A stretch of DNA of 17,847 nt from Gammaproteobacteria bacterium (GTDB lineage: Bacteria > Pseudomonadota > Gammaproteobacteria > Pseudomonadales > Halomonadaceae): assembly GCA_023485185.1 (NCBI GenBank), contig JAMCZP010000139.1, positions 1 through 17,847 on the forward strand, in the 5' to 3' direction. A model generated the notes under the pieces. The model did not search any database, had not been told where the DNA came from, and worked only from the letters and a program-made list of their open reading frames with translations. The position numbers were made by a program, and so were the translations under genes. Positions 1 through 7,509 of the stretch are shown in pieces (position 1 is the first letter of the stretch; every line of letters begins with the position of its first letter).

Positions 1-1811
1 TTTCGGATGTCACTGACCAGCAAGAGTCTCAACGCGTCCAAAATGCCGTGGTGCAGGTTGCCTCCACTGTTACTACGCGCGTTGGCGATGATTATTTTCA
101 GCAACTGATCGCCACGTTAGTGGAAGTACTGGAAGCCGATGCAGGCCTGATTGCGCTGCTGCACACCTCTCCACAGGGTGTTGAACATGTGATGGGCCAA
201 GCAACGACTGTCAGTATGGTGGTAGAAGGACGCCAGCTTGACCCTCAATCTTTTGCGCTGAAAGGATCGACGTGCGAGCAGGTAGTGCTGGAACGTGAAG
301 CTGTCGTTCATGATGGTCCGCCATTACCCGTGCAAGGCACATCAATGCAGGCTCGGGCATGGATTGGTCGACGCTTGGATAATGCCAATGGAGAGGCGAT
401 CGGCGTCATGATTGTATACTACCGCCAGCCGCTGACCACCAATGCGTTTGCCACCTCGGTATTACAAATCTTGTCCACCGGCGCATCTGCTGAGCTTGAG
501 CGGCGACGAGACCATCGCCATATGCACCAATTGGCTTACACGGATAGCACCACGGGGCTGCCTAATCGCATTCGTTTTATGGAGTTGTTGGGGCGTATGT
601 GGAATGAAGCGCAGCAAGCGGCGCATCCACTCTGTTTACTGTTATTGGATATTCGGCGATTTAAAGAAGTTAATGATCTATATGGCCATCACGTGGGAGA
701 TCAGCTGCTAGTAACCGTAGCGGATCGCTTACAGCAGGCGACGCCTGAGGGTGGTTTGCTGGCGCGCTTATCGGGCGATGAGTTTGCCATGTTGGTGGTG
801 GGTACCGAGAAAAGTGCCTTAAGCATGATCGTCCAACAATTACGTTCAGCGGTTAACCGTCCTATACAGTTGGATCGGCGTCTCTTTCATCTTGATATCA
901 GCATCGGTTTTGGCTGCTACCCGAAAGATGTCAATGAGGCTGGCGAGCTGTTCAACGCCGCCAGTATTGCGCTTCATCACGCTAAGCGGCGAGAAAACAA
1001 CACCTGCCCCTATACCCAGACCATGCGTCATGCACTACAACGACGCCAACTGATGAGCGAGCGGCTTAGTGCGGCGATTACTGAGCATCGACTGGAGCTC
1101 TATTATCAGCCCCAGGTGGACCTTATCAGTGGGCGGATTACCGGCGCTGAAGCACTATGCCGGTGGCATGATGCCGAATGGGGCTGGGTTAGCCCTGGTG
1201 AGTTTATACCGCTGGCAGAAGAACGCGGCTTGATACGCCCCTTGGGAGACTGGGTACTGGAGGAGTCGGCCCGGCAATTAGTCGCATGGCGAACCCATCG
1301 CCAAACGGCGCTACCGGGCAGACTATCGATCAATATTTCCGCCCAACAGTTTGCTGACCCGCAATTAACGGCTCACATTGCCCAGCTAACGGCGGGCGTT
1401 CCTACCAGCGCTATTGCACTAGAGCTCACCGAAAGTGATTTTATGCGCGACCCTGATCAAGCGATTGAGATAACCCACACCATGCGGGAAGCGGGTTACT
1501 CACTCTCTATCGACGATTTTGGAACCGGCTACTCCTCTCTTTCCTACCTTCGTCGGTTCGCTGCCGATGCGCTGAAGATTGATATCTCCTTTGTCCGCGA
1601 AATGCTCGATAACCACCATGACCGCACCATTGTGCAAACCATTATTGCCATGGCGAAAGCGTTAGAGATGAAGACTGTGGCAGAGGGTGTTGAAACCCGC
1701 GAGCAAGCCCGTTTATTAGCTGATATGGGTTGCAACCAAGCACAAGGCTACTGGTTTGGCCGCCCGTTACCAGCGGATGAATTTGCGGCGGTGTGGTTAT
1801 CGTCAGCTTAA
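1..1811 (+). CDS. c-di-GMP signalling protein, (PAS)-GAF-GGDEF-EAL, 5' end outside window
   Basis: Predicted c-di-GMP phosphodiesterase/cyclase-type signalling protein. The frame is open to the left edge: the residues before the GTG at 48 (DVTDQQESQRVQNAV) look like the end of a PAS/PAC module, so that GTG is probably internal and the gene starts upstream. Counting from it, residues ~10-150 look like a GAF domain, ~160-325 are GGDEF (TGLPNR; LLLDIRRFKEVND) and ~335-585 are EAL. The cyclase signature is SGDEF (242-246), and no RxxD inhibitory site lies five residues before it. The EAL domain keeps its catalytic set: E368 in AEAL, N in INISAQQF, E in ELTES, DDFGTGYSSL, K in ALKID, E in AEGVE and the final QGYWFG. 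Phosphodiesterase activity is therefore likely; cyclase activity is uncertain. Nothing links it functionally to the catabolic genes to its right. Confidence 0.93.
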   Translation, partial: SDVTDQQESQRVQNAVVQVASTVTTRVGDDYFQQLIATLVEVLEADAGLIALLHTSPQGVEHVMGQATTVSMVVEGRQLDPQSFALKGSTCEQVVLEREAVVHDGPPLPVQGTSMQARAWIGRRLDNANGEAIGVMIVYYRQPLTTNAFATSVLQILSTGASAELERRRDHRHMHQLAYTDSTTGLPNRIRFMELLGRMWNEAQQAAHPLCLLLLDIRRFKEVNDLYGHHVGDQLLVTVADRLQQATPEGGLLARLSGDEFAMLVVGTEKSALSMIVQQLRSAVNRPIQLDRRLFHLDISIGFGCYPKDVNEAGELFNAASIALHHAKRRENNTCPYTQTMRHALQRRQLMSERLSAAITEHRLELYYQPQVDLISGRITGAEALCRWHDAEWGWVSPGEFIPLAEERGLIRPLGDWVLEESARQLVAWRTHRQTALPGRLSINISAQQFADPQLTAHIAQLTAGVPTSAIALELTESDFMRDPDQAIEITHTMREAGYSLSIDDFGTGYSSLSYLRRFAADALKIDISFVREMLDNHHDRTIVQTIIAMAKALEMKTVAEGVETREQARLLADMGCNQAQGYWFGRPLPADEFAAVWLSSA

Positions 1812-1815
1812 AAAG

Positions 1816-1926
1816 CTAGCCGTAAGGTGTCTCCCAGTGAATATCGTGCTCAGGTTCGGTATCTAGCTGTAATTCGCATTCACTGTGCTCCAAATGATGC
1901 AGCATCAGTTTGATGGCGCCCACCAT
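1816..1926 (-). pseudogene. Remnant of a GntR/FCD-family regulator (C-terminal 36 codons)
   Basis: Read on the minus strand, the codons from 1926 down to the TAG at 1816-1818 encode a 36-residue peptide containing GAIKLMLHHLEH and ending DIHWETPYG. It aligns without gaps, and to the same stop position, with the last 36 residues (194-229) of the intact GntR regulator at 8458-9147. I count 18 identities in 36. An in-frame TAA directly precedes the first codon, and I see no recognisable FCD or DNA-binding sequence further upstream in any minus-strand frame. It is therefore a relic and not a gene, although a 36-codon ORF starting ATG GTG is formally intact. It lies divergent from operon 1, the position and orientation the intact regulator has relative to operon 2. 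This suggests operon 1 once had its own regulator gene. Confidence 0.8.
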
Positions 1927-2073
1927 TTAATGGAGATACCTCTCTCTGCACTGCTTCCTACAAAGTTCATGTTGAGAATTTGCGAACATCTGATTATTGC
2001 ATGCGTTGATGCACGAAGAAGATGCGCCATTGACTCATCAAGCACAATAATTGTGCATTATTTTTTAAACAAT

Positions 2074-2088
2074 ATTGTATGCAATTTA
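2074..2088. promoter_or_regulatory. Candidate regulator operator upstream of operon 1 (ATTG-N4-CAAT)
   Basis: The 15 bases ATTGTATGCAATTTA are identical to bases 9299-9313 in the other control region. The core ATTG-TATG-CAAT is a dyad of the kind bound by FCD-type GntR regulators, which often recognise TTGTATACAA-like sites. Here the symmetry covers only the 12-bp core, unlike the longer palindrome at 9290-9319. It lies about 100 bp upstream of the sigma-54 promoter. Identity of the binding protein is inferred. Confidence 0.6.
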
Positions 2089-2175
2089 ATTTTCAATAAT
2101 GTTCTTTTTTTATTTGGGGTTTTAACTTATTGAAAAATAATATTTTTATTTTTATTAGGCTGTCCGTTGATAGCT

Positions 2176-2191
2176 TGGCATGAAAAGTGCT
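2176..2191 (+). promoter_or_regulatory. Sigma-54 (RpoN) promoter of operon 1
   Basis: TGGCATGAAAAGTGCT fits the sigma-54 consensus TGGCACG-N4-TTGCW with the obligatory GG (2177-2178) and GC (2189-2190) separated by ten bases. Transcription would start near 2202, ahead of the cyclase start at 2237. This also rules out the in-frame ATG at 2180, which lies inside the promoter. A bacterial enhancer-binding activator would be required; none is encoded in the window. Confidence 0.75.
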
Positions 2192-2195
2192 GAGA

Positions 2196-2228
2196 CTTGG
2201 CTAAGCAATTCTTTAAAAAATAGCCAAG
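2196..2228. repeat. Inverted repeat spanning the operon 1 start site and ribosome binding site
   Basis: CTTGGCTA (2196-2203) and TAGCCAAG (2221-2228) are perfect 8-base inverted repeats separated by 17 bases. The left arm overlaps the predicted sigma-54 start point and the right arm overlaps the AAGG ribosome binding site at 2226-2229. It could be a DNA operator. It could sequester the ribosome binding site only in a transcript that begins upstream, because the left arm is mostly untranscribed from the sigma-54 start. Confidence 0.4.
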
Positions 2229-2236
2229 GTATTACA

Positions 2237-2932
2237 ATGCCCACCATTATCGACCTTACTCTGCCACTTCAGGATGGCTTACCCGCCTTGGGCCGCTTAG
2301 CGCGCCCTGTTGTTATTCCGCACACCACCCATGAAGCATCCAAAAAATTCCAGCAGGGGACGCCGGAAGACCTATTAACTTTCACGACCTTTTATCTGGG
2401 AATGTTGGATCACACTGGCACCCATGTTGATGCGCTGTCACACAATAATTCCGAAGGTGCCACCATTGATGAAATGCCCGTGGAAATGTTTATGGGCAAA
2501 GCGGTATGCCTTGATCTACGCCACGTAGGGGATCGAGGCGATATTACCCGAGAGGCACTGGAAGCAGCCGAGCAGGAAGCAGGGGTAAAGGTGGATGGAC
2601 ACATCGTGTTGATATGTACTGGCTTAAATACACGACACTGGCCTAACGATACCATCTGTACAAACAATGCTCAGGTCACTGCAGAGGCGACCCACTGGCT
2701 ATACGAGCGGGGCTCCATGGTGCATGGCGTAGAGGGGCCCTCCACCGATCGTGTGGATGAAAATATCTTCGAGAACCACCGGGTTTGTCGCGACTTGGGC
2801 ATGGTGCACTACGAGTGGCTTTGGAATTTAGAGGCGCTCATTGGCAAAGGTGAATTTACCTTTCAGGGTATTCCTTTGCGCATCAAAGGAGGCTCGGCGT
2901 CACCTGTCAGAGCTTTGGCATTCCTTGAATAA
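2237..2932 (+). CDS. Cyclase-family (PF04199) metal-dependent hydrolase
   Basis: A 231-residue cytosolic protein of the cyclase/kynurenine formamidase/isatin hydrolase family, which hydrolyses amide bonds in N-formyl or cyclic amide substrates using a divalent metal. The family signature HxGTHxDxxxH is present as HTGTHVDALSH (residues 59-69): H59, H63 and D65 are the expected metal ligands and H69 the expected catalytic histidine. The C-terminal half carries GVEGPSTD (164-171) in place of the more usual GIDTPSID-like segment. The ATG at 2237 is preferred because AAGG precedes it by seven bases and because the longer in-frame start at 2180 falls inside the sigma-54 promoter. It is the first gene of operon 1, followed by a TRAP transporter, an amidase and a PuuE-like hydrolase. 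A role in opening an imported cyclic amide or imide is plausible; the substrate is unknown. Family assignment is firm, function is not. Confidence 0.88.
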   Translation: MPTIIDLTLPLQDGLPALGRLARPVVIPHTTHEASKKFQQGTPEDLLTFTTFYLGMLDHTGTHVDALSHNNSEGATIDEMPVEMFMGKAVCLDLRHVGDRGDITREALEAAEQEAGVKVDGHIVLICTGLNTRHWPNDTICTNNAQVTAEATHWLYERGSMVHGVEGPSTDRVDENIFENHRVCRDLGMVHYEWLWNLEALIGKGEFTFQGIPLRIKGGSASPVRALAFLE

Positions 2933-2938
2933 CTTCCT

Positions 2939-2958
2939 TGTCTCCACCGCGGTGGACA
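2939..2958 (+). other. Intercistronic hairpin between the cyclase gene and dctP1
   Basis: The bases form an 8-bp stem (TGTC..CCACC against GGTGGACA) with one bulged T and almost no loop. No U-tract follows, so it is not a classic terminator. It may set an mRNA processing or decay boundary ahead of the abundant solute-binding-protein message. Confidence 0.35.
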
Positions 2959-3016
2959 GGGGAGTCCCTTCCCGCCAGCGCATGCAGTCTTACTTTAAAA
3001 CTTGAAGGGGATCGTC

Positions 3017-4066
3017 ATGAGAAAACGTCATCTGACTCTGGCTATTGGTGTGTCTATCGCAACGCTGTCATCAAGCGCTCTTTATGCTGAGCAGCTTAGT
3101 TTGAATGCAATTGGTATCGTTTCTACCCATCAGCACCATACGGCGCTGGAACGTGATTTTTACGCCACCCTTGGCGAGCGGACAGGCCTAGATATCCAGG
3201 TCAACTTCAATCCGCTGGACGTCGTGGGCGTCAATATGCAAGACACCATGCGCATGGTCAGTAGCGGTAGTTTCGATGTTGTTGAAACAACGATTGGTTC
3301 TGCCTCGCGTGACGATCCTTTTCTGGAAGGCCTTGACCTGATAGGCGTCTCGCCGGATATCGATACACTCCAAATCACTATCGACGCCTATCGTGGTGTG
3401 TTCAGTGACCGTGTGGCGGAGCGTTTTAATGCCCGTGTAATGGGTCTATGGCCATTTGGTCCCCAGGTGTTTTTCTGCTCTGGTGATGTCGCAAGTCTGG
3501 CTGACTTGCGCGGTAAACGTGTCCGTTCCTTTACTCCGAGCATGTCTGCTTTATTGGAGTATTTGGGGGCGACACCAATCACGCTGCAGTTCGCGGAAGT
3601 CTATCCCGCTTTACAGCGTGGCGTCGCGGAGTGTGGAGTGACTTCTCCAACATCCGGTAATACCGGTAACTGGCCAGAAGTTACCGATTCCTTGTTGATG
3701 TTAGGTGTGAGCTGGTCGGTGCAGGCGCACATGATGAATCAGGATACATGGAATGCCATGTCAGCCGAAGCACAGGAGGCCATCGAAGAGGCTTATGCGG
3801 ATCTGGAAAGCCAGTACTGGGATATGGCCAGAACGCTCACCCAGGATGCGGTGAACTGCTCGACCGGTGATGATAGTTGCGAAGGTTACAACCGTTTCGA
3901 TATGACCCTTGTTGAGCCAAGTGAAGAGGATGTAGCGCTACTCAATGAGGCGGTGTCCGACGTTATCCTGCCTACCTGGTCTAAAACCTGTAATGCCAAT
4001 TATGCAGAATGCGCTTCTCTCTGGAATAGCACCATCGGTGAAGCCCGCGGTTTATCCATCGAGTGA
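3017..4066 (+). CDS. TRAP transporter 1 periplasmic solute-binding subunit (DctP type)
   Basis: Extracytoplasmic receptor of a tripartite TRAP transporter, 349 residues. An N-terminal signal peptide (MRKRH, then a hydrophobic stretch) should be cut after ALYA (residue 24). The DctP core is visible in LADLRGKRVRS (161-171), whose R170 sits where the family's carboxylate-binding arginine lies, and in the following EYLGATPITLQFAEVYPALQ. Start choice: AAGGGG at 3005-3010 lies six bases before the ATG at 3017, so the upstream in-frame TTG at 3002 is not used. Six cysteines in the mature protein (154, 206, 281, 288, 325, 332), most near the C-terminus, could form disulfides; the second DctP here has no cysteine. 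It is 84 bases after the cyclase gene and ahead of dctQ1. Ligands of this family are usually organic anions; the ligand here is unknown. Confidence 0.92.
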   Translation: MRKRHLTLAIGVSIATLSSSALYAEQLSLNAIGIVSTHQHHTALERDFYATLGERTGLDIQVNFNPLDVVGVNMQDTMRMVSSGSFDVVETTIGSASRDDPFLEGLDLIGVSPDIDTLQITIDAYRGVFSDRVAERFNARVMGLWPFGPQVFFCSGDVASLADLRGKRVRSFTPSMSALLEYLGATPITLQFAEVYPALQRGVAECGVTSPTSGNTGNWPEVTDSLLMLGVSWSVQAHMMNQDTWNAMSAEAQEAIEEAYADLESQYWDMARTLTQDAVNCSTGDDSCEGYNRFDMTLVEPSEEDVALLNEAVSDVILPTWSKTCNANYAECASLWNSTIGEARGLSIE

Positions 4067-4074
4067 TAAGTCCG

Positions 4075-4101
4075 CCGGGCGGGTGTTTTGTGCCCGCCCG
4101 G
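4075..4101 (+). other. dctP1-dctQ1 intercistronic stem-loop
   Basis: A perfect 9-bp GC-rich inverted repeat, CCGGGCGGG (4075-4083) and CCCGCCCGG (4093-4101), encloses a nine-base loop. No U-tract follows and the next ribosome binding site starts eight bases later. Stem-loops after binding-protein genes commonly stabilise the upstream message so that the receptor outnumbers the membrane subunits. That is the probable role here. Confidence 0.65.
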
Positions 4102-4123
4102 TGTCTATAAGGAGACATCGCTG

Positions 4124-4741
4124 ATGCGATCAATCAGGTTCTTTCCAGGTCTTGAGCGGCTGGTCAACATAGCCGCCATTATGTGCGGCTATGCATGCCT
4201 TGGGCTCTGTTTATTAATTGGTTACGAGATCGTAGCTCGTCGCTTATTGGGCCACTCGGTTCAGGGGGTAGATGAGCTCGGTGGTTATATTTTGGCGATC
4301 ACGTCTGCTGTAGGTTTTTCCGCCGCGCTGATGCACCGGATGCATACACGTATAGAGCTTGGGCTCAGCCGTTTTCCCGTTGCTATACAGGCTTGTCTGA
4401 ACGGCGTGGCGATACTGTTATTGGCGGGATTTACCGTATTTATGTTGTTGCAGGTATGGGGTACATGGCAAACGAGCATTGCCTATGGAAGCCGTGCCAG
4501 TACACCACTGCAAACCCCTTTATGGATTCCTCAAGGGTTGTGGTTGTTCGGTGTGGCACTGTTTGCATTCGTTGCCACCAGCATGCTGATACATAGTTGC
4601 TGGTTACTGCTCAGAACCAACTATCAGATGCTTAACGAATGCTACGGCCCCCCTTCATTACAAGAGGAAGTGGACAAAAGCCTGGCAGAGGCTGAGAGCC
4701 AGTTGGAAAACAGGCCGGAAAGTAAAAGGGAGCCTTTATGA
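4124..4741 (+). CDS. TRAP transporter 1 small membrane subunit (DctQ type)
   Basis: Small integral membrane subunit of the TRAP transporter, 205 residues, with four hydrophobic segments (approximately residues 12-35, 50-70, 90-112 and 135-160), as expected for DctQ. The VDELGGYILAI stretch after the first helix matches the conserved E-(L/Y) region of the family. The start at 4124 follows AAGGAG (4109-4114) at nine bases; the longer in-frame start at 4088 lies inside the intercistronic stem-loop and has no support. The C-terminal tail (about 40 residues, rich in E, K and S) is longer than usual and cytosolic in the standard topology. The stop overlaps the start of dctM1 (ATGA), which indicates translational coupling. 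Confidence 0.88.
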   Translation: MRSIRFFPGLERLVNIAAIMCGYACLGLCLLIGYEIVARRLLGHSVQGVDELGGYILAITSAVGFSAALMHRMHTRIELGLSRFPVAIQACLNGVAILLLAGFTVFMLLQVWGTWQTSIAYGSRASTPLQTPLWIPQGLWLFGVALFAFVATSMLIHSCWLLLRTNYQMLNECYGPPSLQEEVDKSLAEAESQLENRPESKREPL

Positions 4742-6039
4742 TCGACATTAGCGGTGCCCTGATTGGCTTTGCCATTATGCTAGGGCTGATGATGCTTGGT
4801 GTTCATGTGGCAGTGGCTATATTTTTGGCCAGTGCACTTGGCACCATGGTGTATATCTCCCCAGCCATGTTGAGCACCTTTGGTACCCAGCTATGGGCGG
4901 TCATGAACGACTTTCTATTAACGGCCATACCGCTCTTTATCCTGCTTGGCGAACTGCTGCTACGCTGCGGCGTCACCCAGCGGATGTATACCGGGTTATC
5001 GGTGCTACTAGGCCGTTTGCCCGGCGGGCTACTGCATACCAATATCGGTGCGAGCGGCCTGTTTGCAGCAGTTTCTGGGTCATCGGTCGCGACAGCGGCG
5101 ACCATCGCCACCGTCGCGCTTCCAGAGTTCAGGGAGCGTAGGTTCAATGAGCGTCTGGTATTGGGGTCGATTGCGGCTGGCGCAACGTTAGGGATTTTGA
5201 TTCCCCCCAGTGTGAATCTGATTATCTATGGTGCATTGACGGGGACTTCAGTAGGTCGCCTGTTTGCCGCTGGATTAGTGCCAGGCCTACTACTCGTTAC
5301 GCTGTTCATGCTGGCGATTGCCATTATCTGCACGCTGTTTCCCAGCCTTGCCGGAACCATTCAGGCGAAAAGCTCGTTAAAGATTAAATTGACCAGCCTT
5401 AAACATCTCATTCCGCCGCTGCTGGTATTTGGTGTAGTGATGGGGAGCATCTATCTGGGCTGGGCTACGCCGACTGAAGCGGCTGCGTTAGGGGTGTTAA
5501 TGGCCCTCGGGCTAGCGGTTTGGAATCGTGCTTTGAGCATAACGATGCTCCATGAAGCGTTTCTCTCCACGGTACGCACCACGGCAATGATCCTATTGAT
5601 TATCGTAGCGGCCTTTTTCCTGAAGTTTGTGGTGGGCGTGCTGGGGGTTCCCCAGGCGCTAACGAGTTTCGTGGCCTCCATGGAGCTGAGTGTGTTGGGC
5701 TTTTTGCTGGTGCTTGTGGTTTTTTATCTCATTCTGGGCTGCTTTATTGAAACGCTCTCCATGATGGTGGGTACCATACCCATTGTTTTCCCCATTGTCG
5801 TGTTCATGGGGATCGATCCGGTTTGGTTTGGCATCTTCTTGGTTCTGATGATGGAGCTGGCATTGATTACTCCGCCAATAGGCATGAACTTGTTCGTTGT
5901 GCAGGGGGTGCGCCGGTCTGGCTCAATTATCGATGTCTACTGGGGTATTACGCCGTTCGTCGTGGTCTTACTACTGGCCGTAGCTCTCATCATAGCGTTT
6001 CCGAGTATTGTGACTTGGTTGCCCTATTTATTGCTATAA
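4738..6039 (+). CDS. TRAP transporter 1 large membrane subunit (DctM type)
   Basis: The large permease subunit of the TRAP transporter, 433 residues, a highly hydrophobic protein with about twelve membrane segments that normally couples sodium influx to uptake of the ligand delivered by DctP. Family hallmarks are ATLGILIPPSVNLIIYG followed by LFAAGLVPG (IPPS about residue 159), and a second TPPIGMNLFVVQG near residue 380. These correspond to the two inverted hairpin regions of the DctM/ion-transporter fold. It starts in the ATGA overlap with dctQ1, with AAGGGAG just upstream. The amidase gene follows after ten bases, so they are very likely co-transcribed. Length and motifs are normal for the family. 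Confidence 0.93.
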   Translation: MIDISGALIGFAIMLGLMMLGVHVAVAIFLASALGTMVYISPAMLSTFGTQLWAVMNDFLLTAIPLFILLGELLLRCGVTQRMYTGLSVLLGRLPGGLLHTNIGASGLFAAVSGSSVATAATIATVALPEFRERRFNERLVLGSIAAGATLGILIPPSVNLIIYGALTGTSVGRLFAAGLVPGLLLVTLFMLAIAIICTLFPSLAGTIQAKSSLKIKLTSLKHLIPPLLVFGVVMGSIYLGWATPTEAAALGVLMALGLAVWNRALSITMLHEAFLSTVRTTAMILLIIVAAFFLKFVVGVLGVPQALTSFVASMELSVLGFLLVLVVFYLILGCFIETLSMMVGTIPIVFPIVVFMGIDPVWFGIFLVLMMELALITPPIGMNLFVVQGVRRSGSIIDVYWGITPFVVVLLLAVALIIAFPSIVTWLPYLLL

Positions 6040-6049
6040 GGGGCCGAAC

Positions 6050-7498
6050 GTGCAAGACGCAATGAACGTTACGCTGCACCAGCCAGCCACTGAACTGCTT
6101 ATCCAATTAACCGAGGGTCGCCTCACATCCTTGGCGCTAGTGGAGGCGTCGCTGTCTCGCATTGCTGCTCTTAATGGCTCGTTGCAGGCATTTATTAGCG
6201 TGGATGCAGACGGTGCTCGTGCTGCGGCAGAGGATTGTGATCGGAAGCGGCGCTCTGGCCAGCCGTTAGGCGCGCTACATGGTTTGCCGGTGGCTGTGAA
6301 AGATGTCACGGATACCGTAGGGCTACCCACAACCAAAGGGTCACGACTGTTTGCACACAATCGTCCCGAGCGGGATGAGCTTTCGGTGGTACGACTAAAG
6401 GCGGCCGGCGCTATTGTGCTGGGTAAAACCAATACACCAGAGTTTGCCTTTGGGGCTGTGTGTACTAACAGCCTTTGTGGCCCCACTGCCAACCCGTGGG
6501 ATCTGAAGCTAAGCTCCGGCGGGTCAAGCGGTGGTTCGGCTGTCGCAGTAGCTACCGGAATGGTGCCGTTGGCGCAAGGCACTGACTTTGGTGGTTCGGT
6601 TCGAACGCCCGCTGCTTTCTGTGGTTGTGTTGGGCTGCGGCCAACGCCAGGTACTATCGCCGAGCCATACCGCCCGCGTGGATGGAGCATGCTTTCCACT
6701 CAGGGGGCACTGGCGCGCAACGTGCGGGACACAGCACTGATGATGAGTGTGATGCAGGGCGCCCATACTGACGATCCCAGCTCATTCCGGCCTAGCACGA
6801 CCGCGTACACACAAGCAGTGGCTAACAACGGGGACTTCAGCACGTCAGGCGCTGTGCGGGTAGCGGCATCCGTAACCTTTGGCGGGGCCTATCACGTATC
6901 CCATCAGATCCGTAGGGTTTTTGAACAGGCCGTAGCGCACATTGAGGCGCTGCTGGGGCGCGTGGAGTGGCGGCATCCTAATGTTGACGGGGGCGTGGCC
7001 GCTTTCAAGACGCTCCGAGCGGCTGAGTCATGGGCAACGTTTGGTGAGCTGGTTAATGCACAGGAGCAGCATCTTTCTGCCTCGTTTGCCTGGAATGTAC
7101 GCCAAGGTGAGGGAGTTAGCGCGTCAGAGTATCTACATGCCGAGAATACTCGTACCACCTTGTATCGCCGCTTTCAGGCGTTTTTTGCGCAGTTTGACGT
7201 GCTTGTTCTGCCGGCTACCAGCGTGATGCCGTTTGATAATGCACAAGATGATGTATGGGAGATTGATGGTCACGCCTGTGAGTCGATCATCGATTATTTA
7301 GCATGTACGTTTCTGGTCTCGTTAGTAGGTTTTCCTACGCTGTGCCTACCTGTACCTCGCCAGCCTGGGCAACTACCTGTGGGCATACAACTGGTAGCTA
7401 AACCGGGTAACGAGCATCTGCTTCTGCAGGTGGCTATGCAGCTGGAAGCGGCAGGCTTTCGCCAGCAGTGGCCAGATTGTGTTCACACGACCAACTGA
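6050..7498 (+). CDS. Amidase-signature-family amidase
   Basis: A 482-residue amidase of the amidase signature (AS) family, which cleaves C-N amide bonds through a Ser-cisSer-Lys triad. The triad can be placed: K84 in VAVKD, cis-Ser S159 in SSGGSSGGS and nucleophile S183 in TDFGGSVRTPAAFCG. The intervals of 75 and 24 residues equal those in mammalian FAAH (K142, S217, S241). The GTG at 6050 is chosen because AAGGGG (6038-6043) lies six bases before it; the in-frame ATG at 6062 is too far from any ribosome binding site. The gene overlaps no neighbour; it follows dctM1 by ten bases, and its stop overlaps the ribosome binding site of the next gene. In this context it may cleave the linear amide left after ring opening. 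Substrate specificity in this family cannot be predicted from sequence alone. Confidence 0.93.
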   Translation: MQDAMNVTLHQPATELLIQLTEGRLTSLALVEASLSRIAALNGSLQAFISVDADGARAAAEDCDRKRRSGQPLGALHGLPVAVKDVTDTVGLPTTKGSRLFAHNRPERDELSVVRLKAAGAIVLGKTNTPEFAFGAVCTNSLCGPTANPWDLKLSSGGSSGGSAVAVATGMVPLAQGTDFGGSVRTPAAFCGCVGLRPTPGTIAEPYRPRGWSMLSTQGALARNVRDTALMMSVMQGAHTDDPSSFRPSTTAYTQAVANNGDFSTSGAVRVAASVTFGGAYHVSHQIRRVFEQAVAHIEALLGRVEWRHPNVDGGVAAFKTLRAAESWATFGELVNAQEQHLSASFAWNVRQGEGVSASEYLHAENTRTTLYRRFQAFFAQFDVLVLPATSVMPFDNAQDDVWEIDGHACESIIDYLACTFLVSLVGFPTLCLPVPRQPGQLPVGIQLVAKPGNEHLLLQVAMQLEAAGFRQQWPDCVHTTN

Positions 7499-7509
7499 AG
7501 GGGCATCTC

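Noticed and set aside
1885..2133. 82-codon plus-strand ORF in the gap before operon 1
   Set aside because: No ribosome binding site, very AT-rich second half, and it runs across the GntR relic and the operator core; the peptide resembles nothing I know.
2123..2135. IHF-like site between operator and sigma-54 promoter of operon 1
   Set aside because: One mismatch to a loose consensus in very AT-rich DNA; mentioned as supporting context only, not annotated as a feature.
2180..2236. Upstream in-frame ATG that would extend the cyclase by 19 residues
   Set aside because: The ATG lies inside the sigma-54 promoter and upstream of the predicted start point; it has no ribosome binding site and the extension is not family-like.
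6034..6699. 221-codon minus-strand ORF opposite the amidase
   Set aside because: Shadow of the amidase gene: low-complexity composition, no ribosome binding site and no recognisable domain, while the plus-strand amidase has every family motif.
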